Source of the DNA: Lichtheimia corymbifera B2541
Taxonomy: Eukaryota > Mucoromycota > Mucoromycetes > Mucorales > Lichtheimiaceae
Direction of reading: 5' to 3'
DNA: 26,059 bases
Assembly (NCBI GenBank): GCA_000697475.1
Contig: JNEU01001124.1
Location: 1 to 26,059 of the forward strand
The position numbers and the translations under genes were made by a program. The notes beneath the pieces are model-generated. The model did not search any database. It was not told where the DNA came from and saw only the letters and a list, made by a program, of their open reading frames with translations. Shown here in pieces: positions 1 through 10,853 of the stretch (position 1 is its first letter; the number at the start of each line of letters is the position of its first letter).

Positions 1-759
1 ACCATGGATGAAGGATGATTATGCCGGCAGTAACAAAGAATACAATGACACACTTGTCCCTGTTGCCTCGATTTGATTCACCCGTATCTTAGTCAATTCG
101 CAATGCTGTTCCTTTATCATACTTGTTACTATCCCGTCCTATTCTTCGAATTTTATTATTAAATGAAAATTGGATTCAACATAACACTTAGAGGGTATTG
201 TTCACTTAGCTGATTTCTGGATTGAAAGGGGGAGTAGACTTCGACATCATCATATCATCCAGATGCTTTTGTTCTCTTGTCGCTACATAAATACTACATT
301 CACTAAAGCCCCTGATTTACACCCTGCTAGTACAGTAGAATGCAAACGGTGAGTGTATTATGCAAGGTAATTCTGTTGGAGTCCGGGTGCCCGTAACTGC
401 TGCTGGCATAAGTGTGCTCGGACCTACGATGCTGCCAAACATGCCATGGTAACGCATTGAACTTACAATGAACCAAGCTTTCTGTAACAAGCTCTATGGT
501 TGGACATCATCACCCTCCAAGTCATTATCGTTGAAATACAAGCGTTCAGGATTTGACAGCGCTTTGCGTAATCGGTATACTAACTAGGAAGCTATATCAA
601 ATGATACATGATGCGATGGTGCATATATGATCTAATCCCCCCTTTTAATCTAGAAACCAACAAGTGACCCACACCTTACACATACAAGCTGGTAGCATTA
701 TACCCTTATATATAATTTGTTGAATCCAATTTTCACTCAATGAACGCCGAAGAAGATGT
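1..759. other. Intergenic region without a convincing gene
   Basis: No reading frame of useful length or recognisable motif was found on either strand. The only structure I see is the 18-bp inverted repeat listed separately (164-181 and 718-735). The right part of this stretch lies downstream of the decayed minus-strand gene that begins at 2420. Confidence 0.6.
164..735. repeat. MITE-like segment bounded by perfect 18-bp inverted repeats
   Basis: TGAAAATTGGATTCAACA at 164-181 is repeated as its exact reverse complement at 718-735, bounding 572 bp with no open reading frame. Similarity inward of the arms is weak; both sides have GGGTAT about 12 nt further in. No clear target-site duplication is visible: the flanks are ...TTATTAAA on the left and CTCAATG on the right. 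A non-autonomous DNA transposon (MITE) is the simplest reading, but a chance or regulatory inverted repeat is not excluded. Confidence 0.45.
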
Positions 760-2420
760 TTATAAAACAAATATAACGATGGAACAGCAAAATGCAAATT
801 GAATAAGGTACATACGGTACATGTTGCCTAAGTTTGTGGCCAATTTCTGCTCGACCATCTTTGCAGTGAATTTCATCAGGTCGTGGGTTTTCCTTGCTGT
901 GTTCGTACCCTTATAATTTCTAATCAGCACGACAATGAAGCTGAATAGATCGATTTCCATCTTACCAAAAGTGATTTCCAAAGCGGGTACTTGTTATGGA
1001 TTGCGTCCGATGGCCCTTGACCGAAAACATTGGTATGAAAATATTGTATGTGTTCCAAAGTGAACACCTTGGCTTCGTCAAGTGTCCCAGAGTTGAGAGC
1101 CGTGATCGTGACAGTATTTGATTGAAACACTCGGTTCGCGTTGTTCTGGTATCAAGGTGTCAATATCAACCTTGTGCCCTTCCAGGTCATTGCAAGTCGC
1201 CCATTTGATCATAACCTCGTACACGCTGATGGCCAAATCATTGTAGAAATCGGTACAAGCCTTTGCGATGTAATCGAGTCTGTTGATTACTTGTTGTCGC
1301 TGAGGTGTATCTGGAGCATATTGAACACGTTAGATTTCCTGTGATGATTAAAATGAAGATACTCACCTTTTATTACCTTATTCAGTGGTACCGATGCAGC
1401 TCGATAGATAACCTTCCCTCATCAACCCAATCCCGGCTTAGGTCGGCTGACTTGTATTCCCTTACTGCCTCGATGAAAATGGATGATACGTTCATAGAGC
1501 TCAAGGCAGTAAGAAGTCGTTGCCTTTGTGGTCGATCGTTTCCCAATTCTTTTTCTGTTGTATATGGGGCAACGTTTCTCATAGCATCCATCTTCCTGTG
1601 GTGGTTGCGGGGAGCTCGATCAATCTTGGTGTGCTTCTCAGCAAAGACAGTCTTCTCCTTGACAAGGATGGTGGTATATATATATGAGTGGGCATGGGAA
1701 TTGTTGTCATGATGGATCAAACTGATAAAGTGGTCAATCATCTTGGTGTACTGAGTCGAAGTGATAAATCCATCTGCCACTTGAAAGCTGACTTTTTGTA
1801 GGCGACATAAGTATGTCCGGTGGTGTAGCTCTCTCTGGCTTTGATTTGTAATGAATCCAATGAAAACACCTTTCCGCCCACACCGATGAGATCATGATGC
1901 TTTGTTTTGATCTTGATGGTGTTCACGTTGAAATTGCCGAGTAGACGTAACGGTCAGAATCTGAGATAAGGATGACCCTGGTGCAAACGCTCCTTGTAGA
2001 AATCAGTCAGGTCGCTGACGGTGTTGCATGGTGCGATATTGTCAAGTCTGTAGTTGGATGTGCTGTAATCCTTGAATCCAAACAATGTCGTTGTGTCCAC
2101 CATTTCTCCTGTGCATGACTCCCAGATGACATGAGCCTTTGGTAAATTGTTTCCACGCACTTGGACATAATGCTGGGATGTCGCCATATGCATGAATGAA
2201 TTGGATGAATCCCTCTTATAGAAAGAAGCGTCTTCTGACACATAGAAGCCTTCATACGGAACACCGTGACATTGCATTGGTTTATAGTTGTCAGAATCTA
2301 GAGAACGTGGACAACTTGATTACTATACACACTCAATAAAAGTTGGAAAAGTAGAATCATACCTGTAGTCGCCCGATCTCGAGTGGCATGTGCATCTTCA
2401 TGCTTGCGTTTGGTTGACAT
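760..2420 (-). pseudogene. Decayed multi-exon gene, unknown family
   Basis: A coding signal runs along the minus strand but no single frame survives. The 5' end is well formed: ATG at 2418-2420 (protein starts MSTKRKHEDA), first exon 2363-2420, a 65-nt GT-AG intron (2298-2362), then an exon open to an in-frame TGA at 1954-1956. The same frame continues beyond that stop to 1738, with a segment containing HHDLIGVGGKVFSL. Coding then shifts frame near 1785 (VADGFITSTQYTKMIDHF), again near 1405, passes a plausible 56-nt intron (1311-1366) into a segment with RLDYIAKACTDFYNDLAI, and shifts again near 1115 and near 1000. The last open piece ends at 760. The protein is rich in charged and aromatic residues, with no signal peptide or membrane segment. 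I do not recognise the family. Because neighbouring genes are intact, true decay is more likely than sequencing error, though neither is proven. Confidence 0.6.
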
Positions 2421-2803
2421 TGTTGAAGAGGTGAAGACAACAAATAGCGCAGCTCTTAATGGTACAACTCGTTGCGTGGCTTATAATAGTATGGTTGATC
2501 GTCATAGCAACGGTTGTCAAGAAGTGTGTGTTCGAAAGAATCAAAAGGGGTGAAGACGGCATGAACTGAGGTCTGAATAAAATCTCAGAAGCTTATAAAT
2601 GCGCATGCACGTAGCATGTTGACCCAGACAACATAACAAAAAGCCAAAGACAAATTGATAATAAAGACGATCGAATTGAATGTATATCACAATAATGTCG
2701 CTTTTTATTTGAAGTGTCGGAATGCGAAGGAGCAAGAGTATTTATACATGAGATGGTAGAGGTATTTGATGTTGTAATGAAAAAGGAGAAAGATACAAAA
2801 CCA
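2421..2803. other. Intergenic: 3' region of the aldehyde dehydrogenase gene and upstream region of the decayed gene
   Basis: This stretch separates two minus-strand genes. On the minus strand, AATAAA at 2704-2709 lies about 95 nt past the dehydrogenase stop codon and is a likely polyadenylation signal. TATTATAA at about 2481-2488 (minus) is a possible TATA element for the decayed gene that starts at 2420. No further gene is seen. Confidence 0.5.
2704..2709 (-). terminator. Polyadenylation signal AATAAA of the aldehyde dehydrogenase gene
   Basis: A canonical AATAAA hexamer on the minus strand, about 95 nt downstream of the stop codon at 2804-2806. Position and orientation fit mRNA 3'-end formation. 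The cleavage site itself cannot be seen. Confidence 0.5.
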
Positions 2804-4666
2804 TTAAATCTTGGAGGACATGAGGATCTTGACGACCTTGACTTGGGTGTATTCTTGAAGAGCATACTTGCCAAGTTCCTTGCCGAAACCAGATTGCTTG
2901 TAACCACCGAAGGGAGTGGATTGATCAAAGACATCAAAGCAGTTGACCCACATAGTACCGGTCTTGATTTCACTGGTAACCTTCAAAGCAGTGTCAAGGT
3001 TTTGAGTGTAAACACCACCAGCAAGACCGTAATCAGAGTCGTTGGCAATTTCAATAGCCTCATCAATGGTCTTGAACTTGATAATGACGACAACCGGGCC
3101 GAAAATTTCTTCTCTCGCAACCTAAATCGACGAAAGAATGGATTAGCACACATTAAAAATGAGGTAAGGATATCGCATTTGATATACGTACGCGCATGTT
3201 GTTGTTTACGTTGATGAAAACGGTAGGTTCGATGTAGTAACCCTTGTTACCCCAACGCTTGCCACCGTGAGCGATGACAGCACCTTCCTTTTGACCGATC
3301 TCAATGTAGCCAAGGATCTTTTCAAACTGAGCCTTGTTGATTTGGGGACCTTGGAAGGTATCTTCATCGAAAGGATCACCAATCTTGACCATGTTCTTGG
3401 TAGCTTGGATGAATTGCTCAACGAACTTATCGTGGATAGACTCATGGACAAGGATACGGGAACCAGCATTGCAGCTTTGACCGTGGTTGTTAAAGATACC
3501 GCCAGCGGACCATTCAGCAGCTTGTTCAAGATCAGCATCAGCACAGACAATTTGAGCGGACTTGCCACCCAACTCAAGTTGAAGCTTCTTAAGGTTGCTG
3601 CCAGAGGATGCTTCCATGATCTTACGACCGGTCATAGTAGAACCAGTGAAAGCCATCTTGCTGACACCCTTGTGAGCAGAAAGGAAGGCACCAGTGGTAT
3701 GACCATAACCAGTAATAACGTTCACAACACCCTATTATCATCCATCACCATGAGCCTTCTTGTCATTGGTTCAAATCTCTCTTTTTTACTTACAGCAGGG
3801 AAGCCAGCTTCCTTACAAAGAGCAGCAAACTTGTACAAAGGAAGAGGAGTAACCTCAGAGGTCTTCATGACAACTACATAATTCCCACGACCAATGTCTC
3901 AGTGATCTGAAACCACACTTGGTATATAGTGCCCAGCCCAATCCAACCCAAATCAATACATACCACAGTTACCAGTAGCCAAAGCAGGGGCGAACTTCCA
4001 GGCAGCCATCATGGTAGGGTAGTTCTATTATTCCATAAGCGTAATGAGCATATGCATAAACACATATATACAAAACAACAACAAACATACCCATGGGATA
4101 ACAGCGCCAACAACACCAAGAGGTTCGTGACGAGTGTAGCACCACTTGTCATGGGTGGTGTCAATGGTCTTGCCGTGAATCTTATCAGCCCAACCAGCAA
4201 AGTAGCGGAAGCAGGCAATGGAATCGGTAATATCAACATCACGAGCAACAGTGAAAGCCTTGCCGTTGTCAAGAGCATCAAGAGTAGCCAATTCATCCTT
4301 GTCACGCTCCATCAAATCAGCGAGCTTGTTGATCAAACGACCACGTTCAGCAGGAGCAACCTTGCGCCAGGTCTCGTTGTAGCACTTGTTGGCAGCAGCA
4401 ACAGCGGCATCAACGTCTTGGGCATCAGCAGAGTGAACAGAGCAAATGACTTCCTCAGTGGCAGGGTTGATAGTCTCGATCAAAGGACCATGGCCGGGAA
4501 CAAACTCGTTGTTGATGAACAATTGGGTGTGGACTATGAGGGTGGGGGATGCTCGTTAAGATCTATTACGCGGATGGGTGTGCTGATATATATGATGCCT
4601 ACCAGTGATGGGCTTGCCATTGGAAAGGCGAACGGTTTGGAGATCAGGTTGGGTTTGAGCAGCCAT
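2804..4666 (-). CDS. Aldehyde dehydrogenase (NAD(P)+-dependent), six exons, 501 aa
   Basis: Oxidises aldehydes to carboxylic acids with NAD+ or NADP+; probably cytosolic. Exons: 4603-4666, 4091-4533, 3964-4024, 3794-3873, 3192-3731 and 2804-3121. The introns are 62-90 nt, all GT-AG, and the phases join to exactly 502 codons. The start ATG (4664-4666) gives MAAQTQPDLQ and is followed by a family-length protein. Motifs are in family order: PWNYP with the oxyanion Asn at residue 170, the FTGST turn of the nucleotide-binding fold near 244-248, the general-base Glu 269 in LELGGKS, the catalytic Cys 303 in GQSCNAGSR, and EEIFGPV near 400. These match the usual N169/E268/C302 numbering by one residue. 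The N-terminus shows no obvious mitochondrial presequence. The protein ends in -SSKI; SKI resembles a weak variant of the peroxisomal SKL signal, so peroxisomal sorting is possible but unproven. The exact substrate cannot be told. Family assignment is very secure. Confidence 0.96.
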
Positions 4667-4726
4667 GGTATATGATAAATGAAGAAAAAGAAAAAGATGA
4701 AAGTGAGAAGGACCGTGGAAATCTTG

Positions 4727-4747
4727 AATTTATATACCTGGCACGTG
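4727..4747 (-). promoter_or_regulatory. Core promoter of the aldehyde dehydrogenase gene: TATA box and CACGTG
   Basis: On the minus strand TATATAAATT (4727-4736) lies about 60 nt upstream of the ATG at 4666. A palindromic E-box/G-box CACGTG (4742-4747) lies just upstream of it, next to a run of C. TATA placement fits a highly expressed fungal gene. CACGTG is typically bound by bHLH regulators; which one acts here is unknown. Confidence 0.55.
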
Positions 4748-5375
4748 GGGGTCTCCCTTCATGCCAACTGAAACCTTTCGTCAAGTCCTTTTCCACTCGT
4801 CGGAATCGCACAGGCAAACCATCTTCCGCAGCTCATACTAAATACCCCATTTCATTATCAACCATGCATAATGTACATCTTGCTTGATATACCTTCAGTG
4901 TTTGTTTTGTTTTGATCATAAGCATTGGCAATCTAGTTGTTGACAAAGAATAAGCGCATATATCAGCATGCCACCAACAAGCCTGTTACTAAGCTCTCAC
5001 CTTATTTGGTTAATGTATTCTCTATATGGTCAATGGGTGACACAGATTACCGATCAAGTTGTGTGAATCTCAAGGTTCGCTTATGCAGCAAAATGAGCTT
5101 GTTACTAGCCAACGTACGTGTCAAATCGTTTTCTTGCCAATAGATCTTCATCCCTCGGCCACCATTGGTTTTTGCAATTCTTCTGCTGACAATAATTTCA
5201 CCCAAAAATGACATAACATTCCGTAAGTTAGTGCCACGCCGATCCGATCCATCAAGTTGGTATTAACCATCTTTCTTCCTTGTTCTCACGCATTCACTGA
5301 TTTCATCATCCTTTCGGTATAGATCAGCCGATCGACTCTATGTTTTTATTTGTTGATACAAGAAACGATATACAT
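4748..5375. other. Intergenic: upstream region of the aldehyde dehydrogenase gene and 3' region of the thioesterase gene
   Basis: AT-rich with only short overlapping frames. It holds the distal promoter of the dehydrogenase gene and, at its right end, the AATAAA of the thioesterase gene. I see no gene or RNA here. Confidence 0.6.
5345..5350 (-). terminator. Polyadenylation signal AATAAA of the thioesterase gene
   Basis: AATAAA on the minus strand 25 nt past the stop codon at 5376-5378. It is very close to the stop but in a plausible position and orientation for 3'-end processing. Confidence 0.4.
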
Positions 5376-6416
5376 TTACTCTGAAGGAAGACGTTCTTTC
5401 AAAAAGTTGGCAATGTCGGCCAATTCTTGGGGACTAGCAGAATGCACCAAACCAGAGTAGGTCTTGAATTTGATGTCGTATCCAAGCTTCTCGAGGAATG
5501 CAGCGGATTCCTTGCCAATGTTATAGTCGACAACAGGATCGGCATCACCATGGCACATGAGAATAGGTGTCTTTTTGTTGGCATCCGAAGCCATCTAGTG
5601 GTACAGGAGAGAGAGAAAAAGATGATCAGTACATGACAACATTGATGAATACTATCCGTGATACCTACCGATGCAAACTTTTCATGCATACCTAACCAAC
5701 CACTGCAGCCGACAACACCACCAAACTTGTACTCGGAAGTAAGGCCAGTCAACAATGACATGACACAACCTATAATCCATGATCAGCTTCTTCATCCTCG
5801 TCGTATACGCGCATAATGAACGATATGCTCACCTTGGGAGAAACCACCGATCACGATACGTTCGCTGGGGATACCGCTATCGACCTCATTGCGAATCAAA
5901 GCGTTGACTACATGGATGCATCAGCACATGTGCATATATATATACAACCCCCTCATCACTTGCAATACATACTGGAGGTCATTGAAGAAAGCATGCCCTT
6001 TTCATCTTGGTTTTGGGCAATCGAACGATCCAAGCCGCTCAAGTCAAACCATCCTATCAGTAGATACCATCTTTTGAGTCATCATCATCCCTCCTTGAAA
6101 CGCACCTATCCTTTCCATGCATGAAATATATACCTGGCATACGCATGCCTTGATTGATGGTGATAGGGATCATAGGACTAGAGCAACGTCATATGTTGTG
6201 TGCGTGTGAGAGAGCGTGAAACCATGGAAACAAATGGTACCTATTATATACGTACGCGTTGGGCAAGATCCACTTGACGTGAGGAAACATGTTAGACAAC
6301 TCGTCAGCAAGGAAGGACCAGCCTGCACCAGAATCACCAAGACCATGGAACCAGAAAACGGTAGCAGTGTGCTTGGCTTTAGCGCCAACAATGACTGATG
6401 TAAGGGAGGTAGCCAT
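5376..6416 (-). CDS. APT1: Acyl-protein thioesterase / lysophospholipase-like serine hydrolase, six exons, 226 aa
   Basis: An alpha/beta hydrolase of the APT/LYPLA (phospholipase/carboxylesterase) family, which removes palmitate from cytosolic faces of membrane proteins and hydrolyses lysophospholipids. Exons: 6256-6416, 6134-6177, 5973-6053, 5833-5907, 5669-5769 and 5376-5594; introns 63-80 nt, all GT-AG, phases consistent. Visible motifs: WFHGLGDSG near residues 22-30, NGMRMPGW-type loop (here QGMRMPGWFDL) near 64-73, nucleophile Ser 119 in GFSQGG, the acid in HGDADPVV (about 171-173), and the catalytic His 205 in GLVHS. The length matches the family's usual 220-230 aa. The frame stays open upstream of the chosen ATG, but that extension looks like 5' leader and family members start close to this Met. 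No signal peptide or lipid-binding extension is seen. Paralogues with thioesterase or carboxylesterase preference cannot be separated from sequence alone. Confidence 0.94.
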
Positions 6417-8216
6417 ACTGACTGAATCGGTAGAAAGTAAGAGTCGATGAACGTGTGAGCCAATGAGAGAGACAACCACAATAAAGAGGGTAATGACAAT
6501 TAGCAATGAAGTATGCAACGACATTGGGCAATGTTGTCTTACGTGAAGTCTGTTTTGTATGTGTTCAAGCGGAACAAAGCTATTCAAGGGAAATTCTGGC
6601 ATAAAGACATAGTGGACCCAAATTACATCCTCGTGACTCTCAGGATACAAGCTTGACGTGTTCGCCATTATGGGTGCAGTTGACGGGGAAGCAAGGGACT
6701 TGCTTGAAACAAGTTGAAATGACTTCATCCAGGAACCGAGAATGAACACACAACACTGCTCTCTGCAATTGTATGCATCCCCCTTTAGAAAAGGAACCTT
6801 CCAACAGCTGTTATTATCGTCTTTTTTTTTCTTTCTTTCTCCATACATCAATCAGCATGACATTGCTTTGCATACAAGGGATGATAAGTTACTCTCTAGT
6901 ACAAGAGCCTTGTTCTACCCACTTTAAGGATCTAGGCCGTATGCTGCATCTTGGATATGGTAATCAAATTTAGATATCAGCAGCTATAGAGTAAGATTAA
7001 AGGACCCAATGCAGAATAAAATGACAATAACAACGTGGAATGCGTGCGAAGCCATTCTTGTACCTCATAAAACAACAGCAACAACAGCAACTTGCATGGC
7101 TGTCACTTGACGTTGCGTAGTAACAATCATTTGCCACATGTATGCACGCTCTCATCTAACATGTATGGATACTGTACATGCGATCACAACAACCAAAGAA
7201 CATCTATCTCCCTTAACGAGACAAACCACTGCATCCCAACCATACAACAACAAGAACCCTTTCGCTCCCTAAAAGACCGAAACCTTGTTGATTGACCATG
7301 TCTTGCAAAATGCACCGAAGAAGGAGGGGTGGAGATTGTAGTCGACAAGTGTTGTAACACATTCAGGCACCACTCAGGCATTGTCCCTCTTTGTTTTCTT
7401 CCTTGCGATCCAGCAAATATCCTCAGCTGTCGTTTTCGTTTACTCTTATTCCCTTTTCCCTGATGCATTTCCGTGCACTGCAGCAACAGCAGCAAGGAGG
7501 AACAGTACAAAGGGGGTATGGCTATCGATATCCCAAGTCAGCGCTTTCAGCAACCACACAAAAAGCAACTCAGATATTATATGATCCCTATTGTGAGAAA
7601 TTTTACCCCACATACTGGTCCATTGTAAGCACAACAGCATTTGTGTGTGAGGGTGCGTGTGCGTATGTGTGCGCATGTTTCATTTCCAAGCTCCTTCATG
7701 AAAGCGTGTTTTCTCCATGGCTCCCATTGCTTGCGCGTTGGATTGTCCATTGTGATATGAGACATTTATTCAAAGCGGGTTCTTTTGACTCCGATGCATG
7801 ATAATGTTGTTAAAAGTTACTTGCTGTTCACTTGATGCATGTACATACCCACCCGTTACCATTACTGTATTACCTCACGAACTAAACATCCATAATTTAC
7901 TATTCGTCCGATGTACTACGTTGCAGTCAATGACACGATCACTCGCAGTAATACGGCACGAGCCGATCCAACTTTAAGAAAAGCGGGAAAGGATGTTATC
8001 ATCATTGAGGAGATAAATAGCAAGTCAAGGGAGAACAATTGAGCGTGTCATGATCTTTTTTTTTATTATATACGTGTGGTGACAGCATTAATAAAGTTTA
8101 GCAGGCGACATCAAGATGGATCACAAGGTCAACAAAAGGATGGAGGATATATTATGGAGAAGAAGAATTAACACAACAATAGGTAGAAATGGGATGTATA
8201 ATAGCGATCCTGCGCT
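6417..8216. other. Long intergenic region (1.8 kb), no assigned gene
   Basis: No family-recognisable protein. A plus-strand frame (7391-7801, 136 aa) carries a Gln run and a stretch reading YDPYCEKFYPTYWSI followed directly by a GTAAGC donor-like site at 7625. A plus-strand AATAAA sits near 8091. This may be a small unannotated gene, but I cannot find its other exons. The rest is simple sequence, including GTGTGCGT-rich DNA at 7645-7680 and CAACAG repeats at 7073-7090. The right end is the 3' region of the minus-strand gene at 8217-8999. Confidence 0.4.
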
Positions 8217-8999
8217 TTACACTTGAATGGCAATCTTGGGACGCAGATCATGCGATCGTCGTAGTCGTCGTACAAAAAGATGTGCGTTATTGTTTTGCTG
8301 TGATCCATGTGTTGGTGGTGGAGGAGGAGCTGAAGACAAGGCGGTGGTCCTGGTACTATTATGATTACTGCTACTGCTGGTGGGATGGCTGCTACCAGTG
8401 GAAGACCGCCGACGAGTGGATAAATTAGAAAGCCTGCTGAGCGATGTGGTAATGAAACGGCTAGCAGAGGAACATGGTTTAACTTGTGGTGCAGGTGTGG
8501 GTGGAGGTGGAGCACTTGGCATAGATGAACCGGTGGATGCTTTACGTAAAAAGATGCTGCTAAAGCTTTTACGGTCATTTACAGAGTTGCTGCTAATGCT
8601 GCTGCAAGAGCTAAAGGTGCTTGATGGCAATGAGTCTTCAGAAGCACGGCGATGTGTGGGTGGAGTATAGCCTATAACGTCATCCATATCAATAAGAGAT
8701 TGATTCGAGTACGCATTGTTTATTGTTTACCTACCCTCTAGCATTGGTTTAGGTACCCCTTTTTGTTTCATGCGTTTGATCCATGCTGTCAATTGTGGAT
8801 CGGCACGCATACACATTTCGAATGTCTTTTCATACAACGCCAAACGATCACGTGTGTTTTGCGTTTGCATGATCTCGGTATAAGAACGGGCTTCATATTG
8901 CTTGTCCAATTTTGTTGTATTTATCGTTGTTGATGAGCAACATACGCGTCGGTTACGTCGAGAAGAGCGTGGAGGCAAGGCAAGTGTGTTTTTGTTCAT
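8217..8999 (-). CDS. Hypothetical protein with conserved-looking N-terminal helix block and Ser/Pro-rich tail, two exons, 239 aa
   Basis: Exons 8735-8999 and 8217-8671 are joined across a 63-nt GT-AG intron (8672-8734). Phases match and give 240 codons with the stop. The start ATG (8997-8999) has a TATA-like element about 65 nt upstream. Residues 33-87 are a dense, predicted helical segment (for example DRLALYEKTFEMCMRADP, then KGVPKPMLEGY across the splice) that looks like the functional part. Residues 90-220 are low complexity: Ser runs, two Pro runs (APPPPTP, APPPPPT) and basic RRRSS patches suggestive of phosphorylation sites. The end is basic (FVRRLRRSHDLRPK). There is no signal peptide or transmembrane segment. 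I do not recognise a named domain and assign no function. Codon structure and the clean intron make a real gene likely. Confidence 0.7.
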
Positions 9000-9061
9000 T
9001 TGATAAGAAAAATGTGTGAGAAGAAAAGGATGAGAGTGAAAGCAAGATCGGAAATCCCAGG

Positions 9062-9069
9062 TATAAATA
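9062..9069 (-). promoter_or_regulatory. TATA-like element for the hypothetical gene starting at 8999
   Basis: The minus strand reads TATTTATA about 65 nt upstream of the ATG, the same spacing seen for the aldehyde dehydrogenase gene. No other core element stands out. Confidence 0.3.
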
Positions 9070-10170
9070 CTAAAGACGCGGCGGCCTCCTTTTTTCTAAC
9101 CACCCCCAAGTCCAGCACAAAACTCAAAAAGAGATTCTTCTGCACCGCCCCTCCCCCCAAAAGCTTGTAAGAACACTCGCACCCCTCTTCTCTTGGCCTT
9201 GTTCTTTTTAATTGAAGAACGCGCTCGTTCTTCAAGATTTAGATGTGCACCCTGCACCATCAAACATCATCATCATCATCGGCAATCAGTCGGCAAAGGG
9301 GCCCATTGATCTCTTTTTCTTTTGCCTTCACCCCTTGTATACGCTCTTTGTTCCCCATACAAGTTAACGCATCTTTATGAGGTGTTTGTTTGTTTGTTAC
9401 ATGCCACTGTTGTGTCAATGTAAACAATGAACCACAGATGCATCTTGCCTATTGCATTGTTACACCACCCAAGTTACTGCTGATATTACTGCCATTGGCA
9501 TGATATCATTGCTGATCTCCTCCATTTACTGCCGCTTATAGGTTTTGAGCTTGTTCTTGCATGGCTGAGTCGATCTCGTCTCCATAAAATAGATGGCACG
9601 GTGTAGATGTGGATCTTGGCCAGTTCTCCCCGGACCACTGTAAAGGTATGACATGCATTAGATAAGGAGGAAAAGGGTGTATGAAGATGGTTATGATATT
9701 CAATCTACACGTCGTCGTCATTAGCTATACACAATCAGTGATTCATTTAGTTTCTCTAGGACCTCTGCCACCCAAAAATAATCTGCCCTTGGGCACATAC
9801 ATAGTTTGGGGCACCCCCATCATCACATATATAGGGGACCATTCTATCACACCACCACTCGCTATGCTCATTTAATAATAATATGCATATATCATTTCAT
9901 TGTCATTGGCAAATTATGGTTGGTACATTCATGATCGACCGGATTGTTCCATGCATTACAGACATAATATTATTACTGCAAATGAGGAGGGTAGTGCATA
10001 TTTAAAAAGACCATCGATCGTATATTCCGTGGCTATTAGAAAGAAGGGAGTGGGGGAAAAGGATTAGACTTTTATTGGGAGATAAGCAAAGGAATGAGCT
10101 TGTAGAGAAAGAGAGAGAGTGAGAGAAAGGAGAGGGGGTTCAAAGGATTCCTCTTTTGTTATTGGCTTAT

Positions 10171-10204
10171 CACCACCACCACCACCATCATCATCATCAC
10201 CACC
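10171..10204. repeat. Trinucleotide microsatellite (CAC)n(CAT)n
   Basis: About eleven consecutive CAC/CAT triplets. It would encode Gly/Asp runs if read on the minus strand, but no supported gene covers it. Confidence 0.8.
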
Positions 10205-10838
10205 CGCGCCATCAGAGCTGTTCATAAAGAGATGCTGAGAATGTCAATCTCATTCCTCACCCGTGATATTACTTTAAAAGATTCCTTTTTGGGATTCATA
10301 AACTTTGACCACTACTATTGTCATCCATAATCATCTTTTTCACTATTTGTACATATCCAATTCGAGACAAGGTTGCTGTTGGGAAGGGGAAGGGAGCCTT
10401 TTGGATGAGGGAGGAGAACCAGAACATGAAAGATACTCACGCTTACTGCAAGTATCTGGTTTTTTGGTCCAACACCGTTTTTGTAAAATAAGGAGAACGT
10501 GGTTGCGATGAAAGCCCATTCCGAAGTCCCGTGTATCCCTTGTTTATTTTGGTGGTGTGCTGCCCGTGCGCATCATATTATACAAGATATGTCATAGTAA
10601 TCCCTCGAACGATATGCGTATGTATATGTGGGTTGTTTCAGGGAGAAAAAGAGAGAAAAGATATGCAATTGATATGGGTAGCATAGCATAGAATTTATTT
10701 AGGTCATTGTTCTCACACGTACGTTGGTATACAAATTGGCCACAAATCGTGTAAAGTACATTGAATGAGGTCCTAGGCACTTGTCAAATAACTGTTGCCT
10801 TGCTGCTGTCATCAAGGACAAAAGCGAAGAGAGAGAAT

Positions 10839-10853
10839 GTGTGTGTGTGTGTG
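10839..10853. repeat. Dinucleotide microsatellite (GT)n followed by (GA)n
   Basis: Seven to eight GT repeats, flanked on both sides by GAGAGA. A simple-sequence tract in noncoding DNA. Confidence 0.75.

Noticed and set aside
3765..3780. GGTTCAAATCT resembling a tRNA B box
   Set aside because: It lies inside a well-defined dehydrogenase intron and no cloverleaf can be formed around it.
2714..4675. Three long plus-strand frames (2714-3214, 3267-3881, 3929-4675)
   Set aside because: They are antisense shadows of the aldehyde dehydrogenase exons, which carry all family motifs on the minus strand.
6417..6851. N-terminal extension of the thioesterase frame
   Set aside because: The frame is open upstream, but the sequence shows no signal or conserved residues, and family proteins start at the chosen Met.
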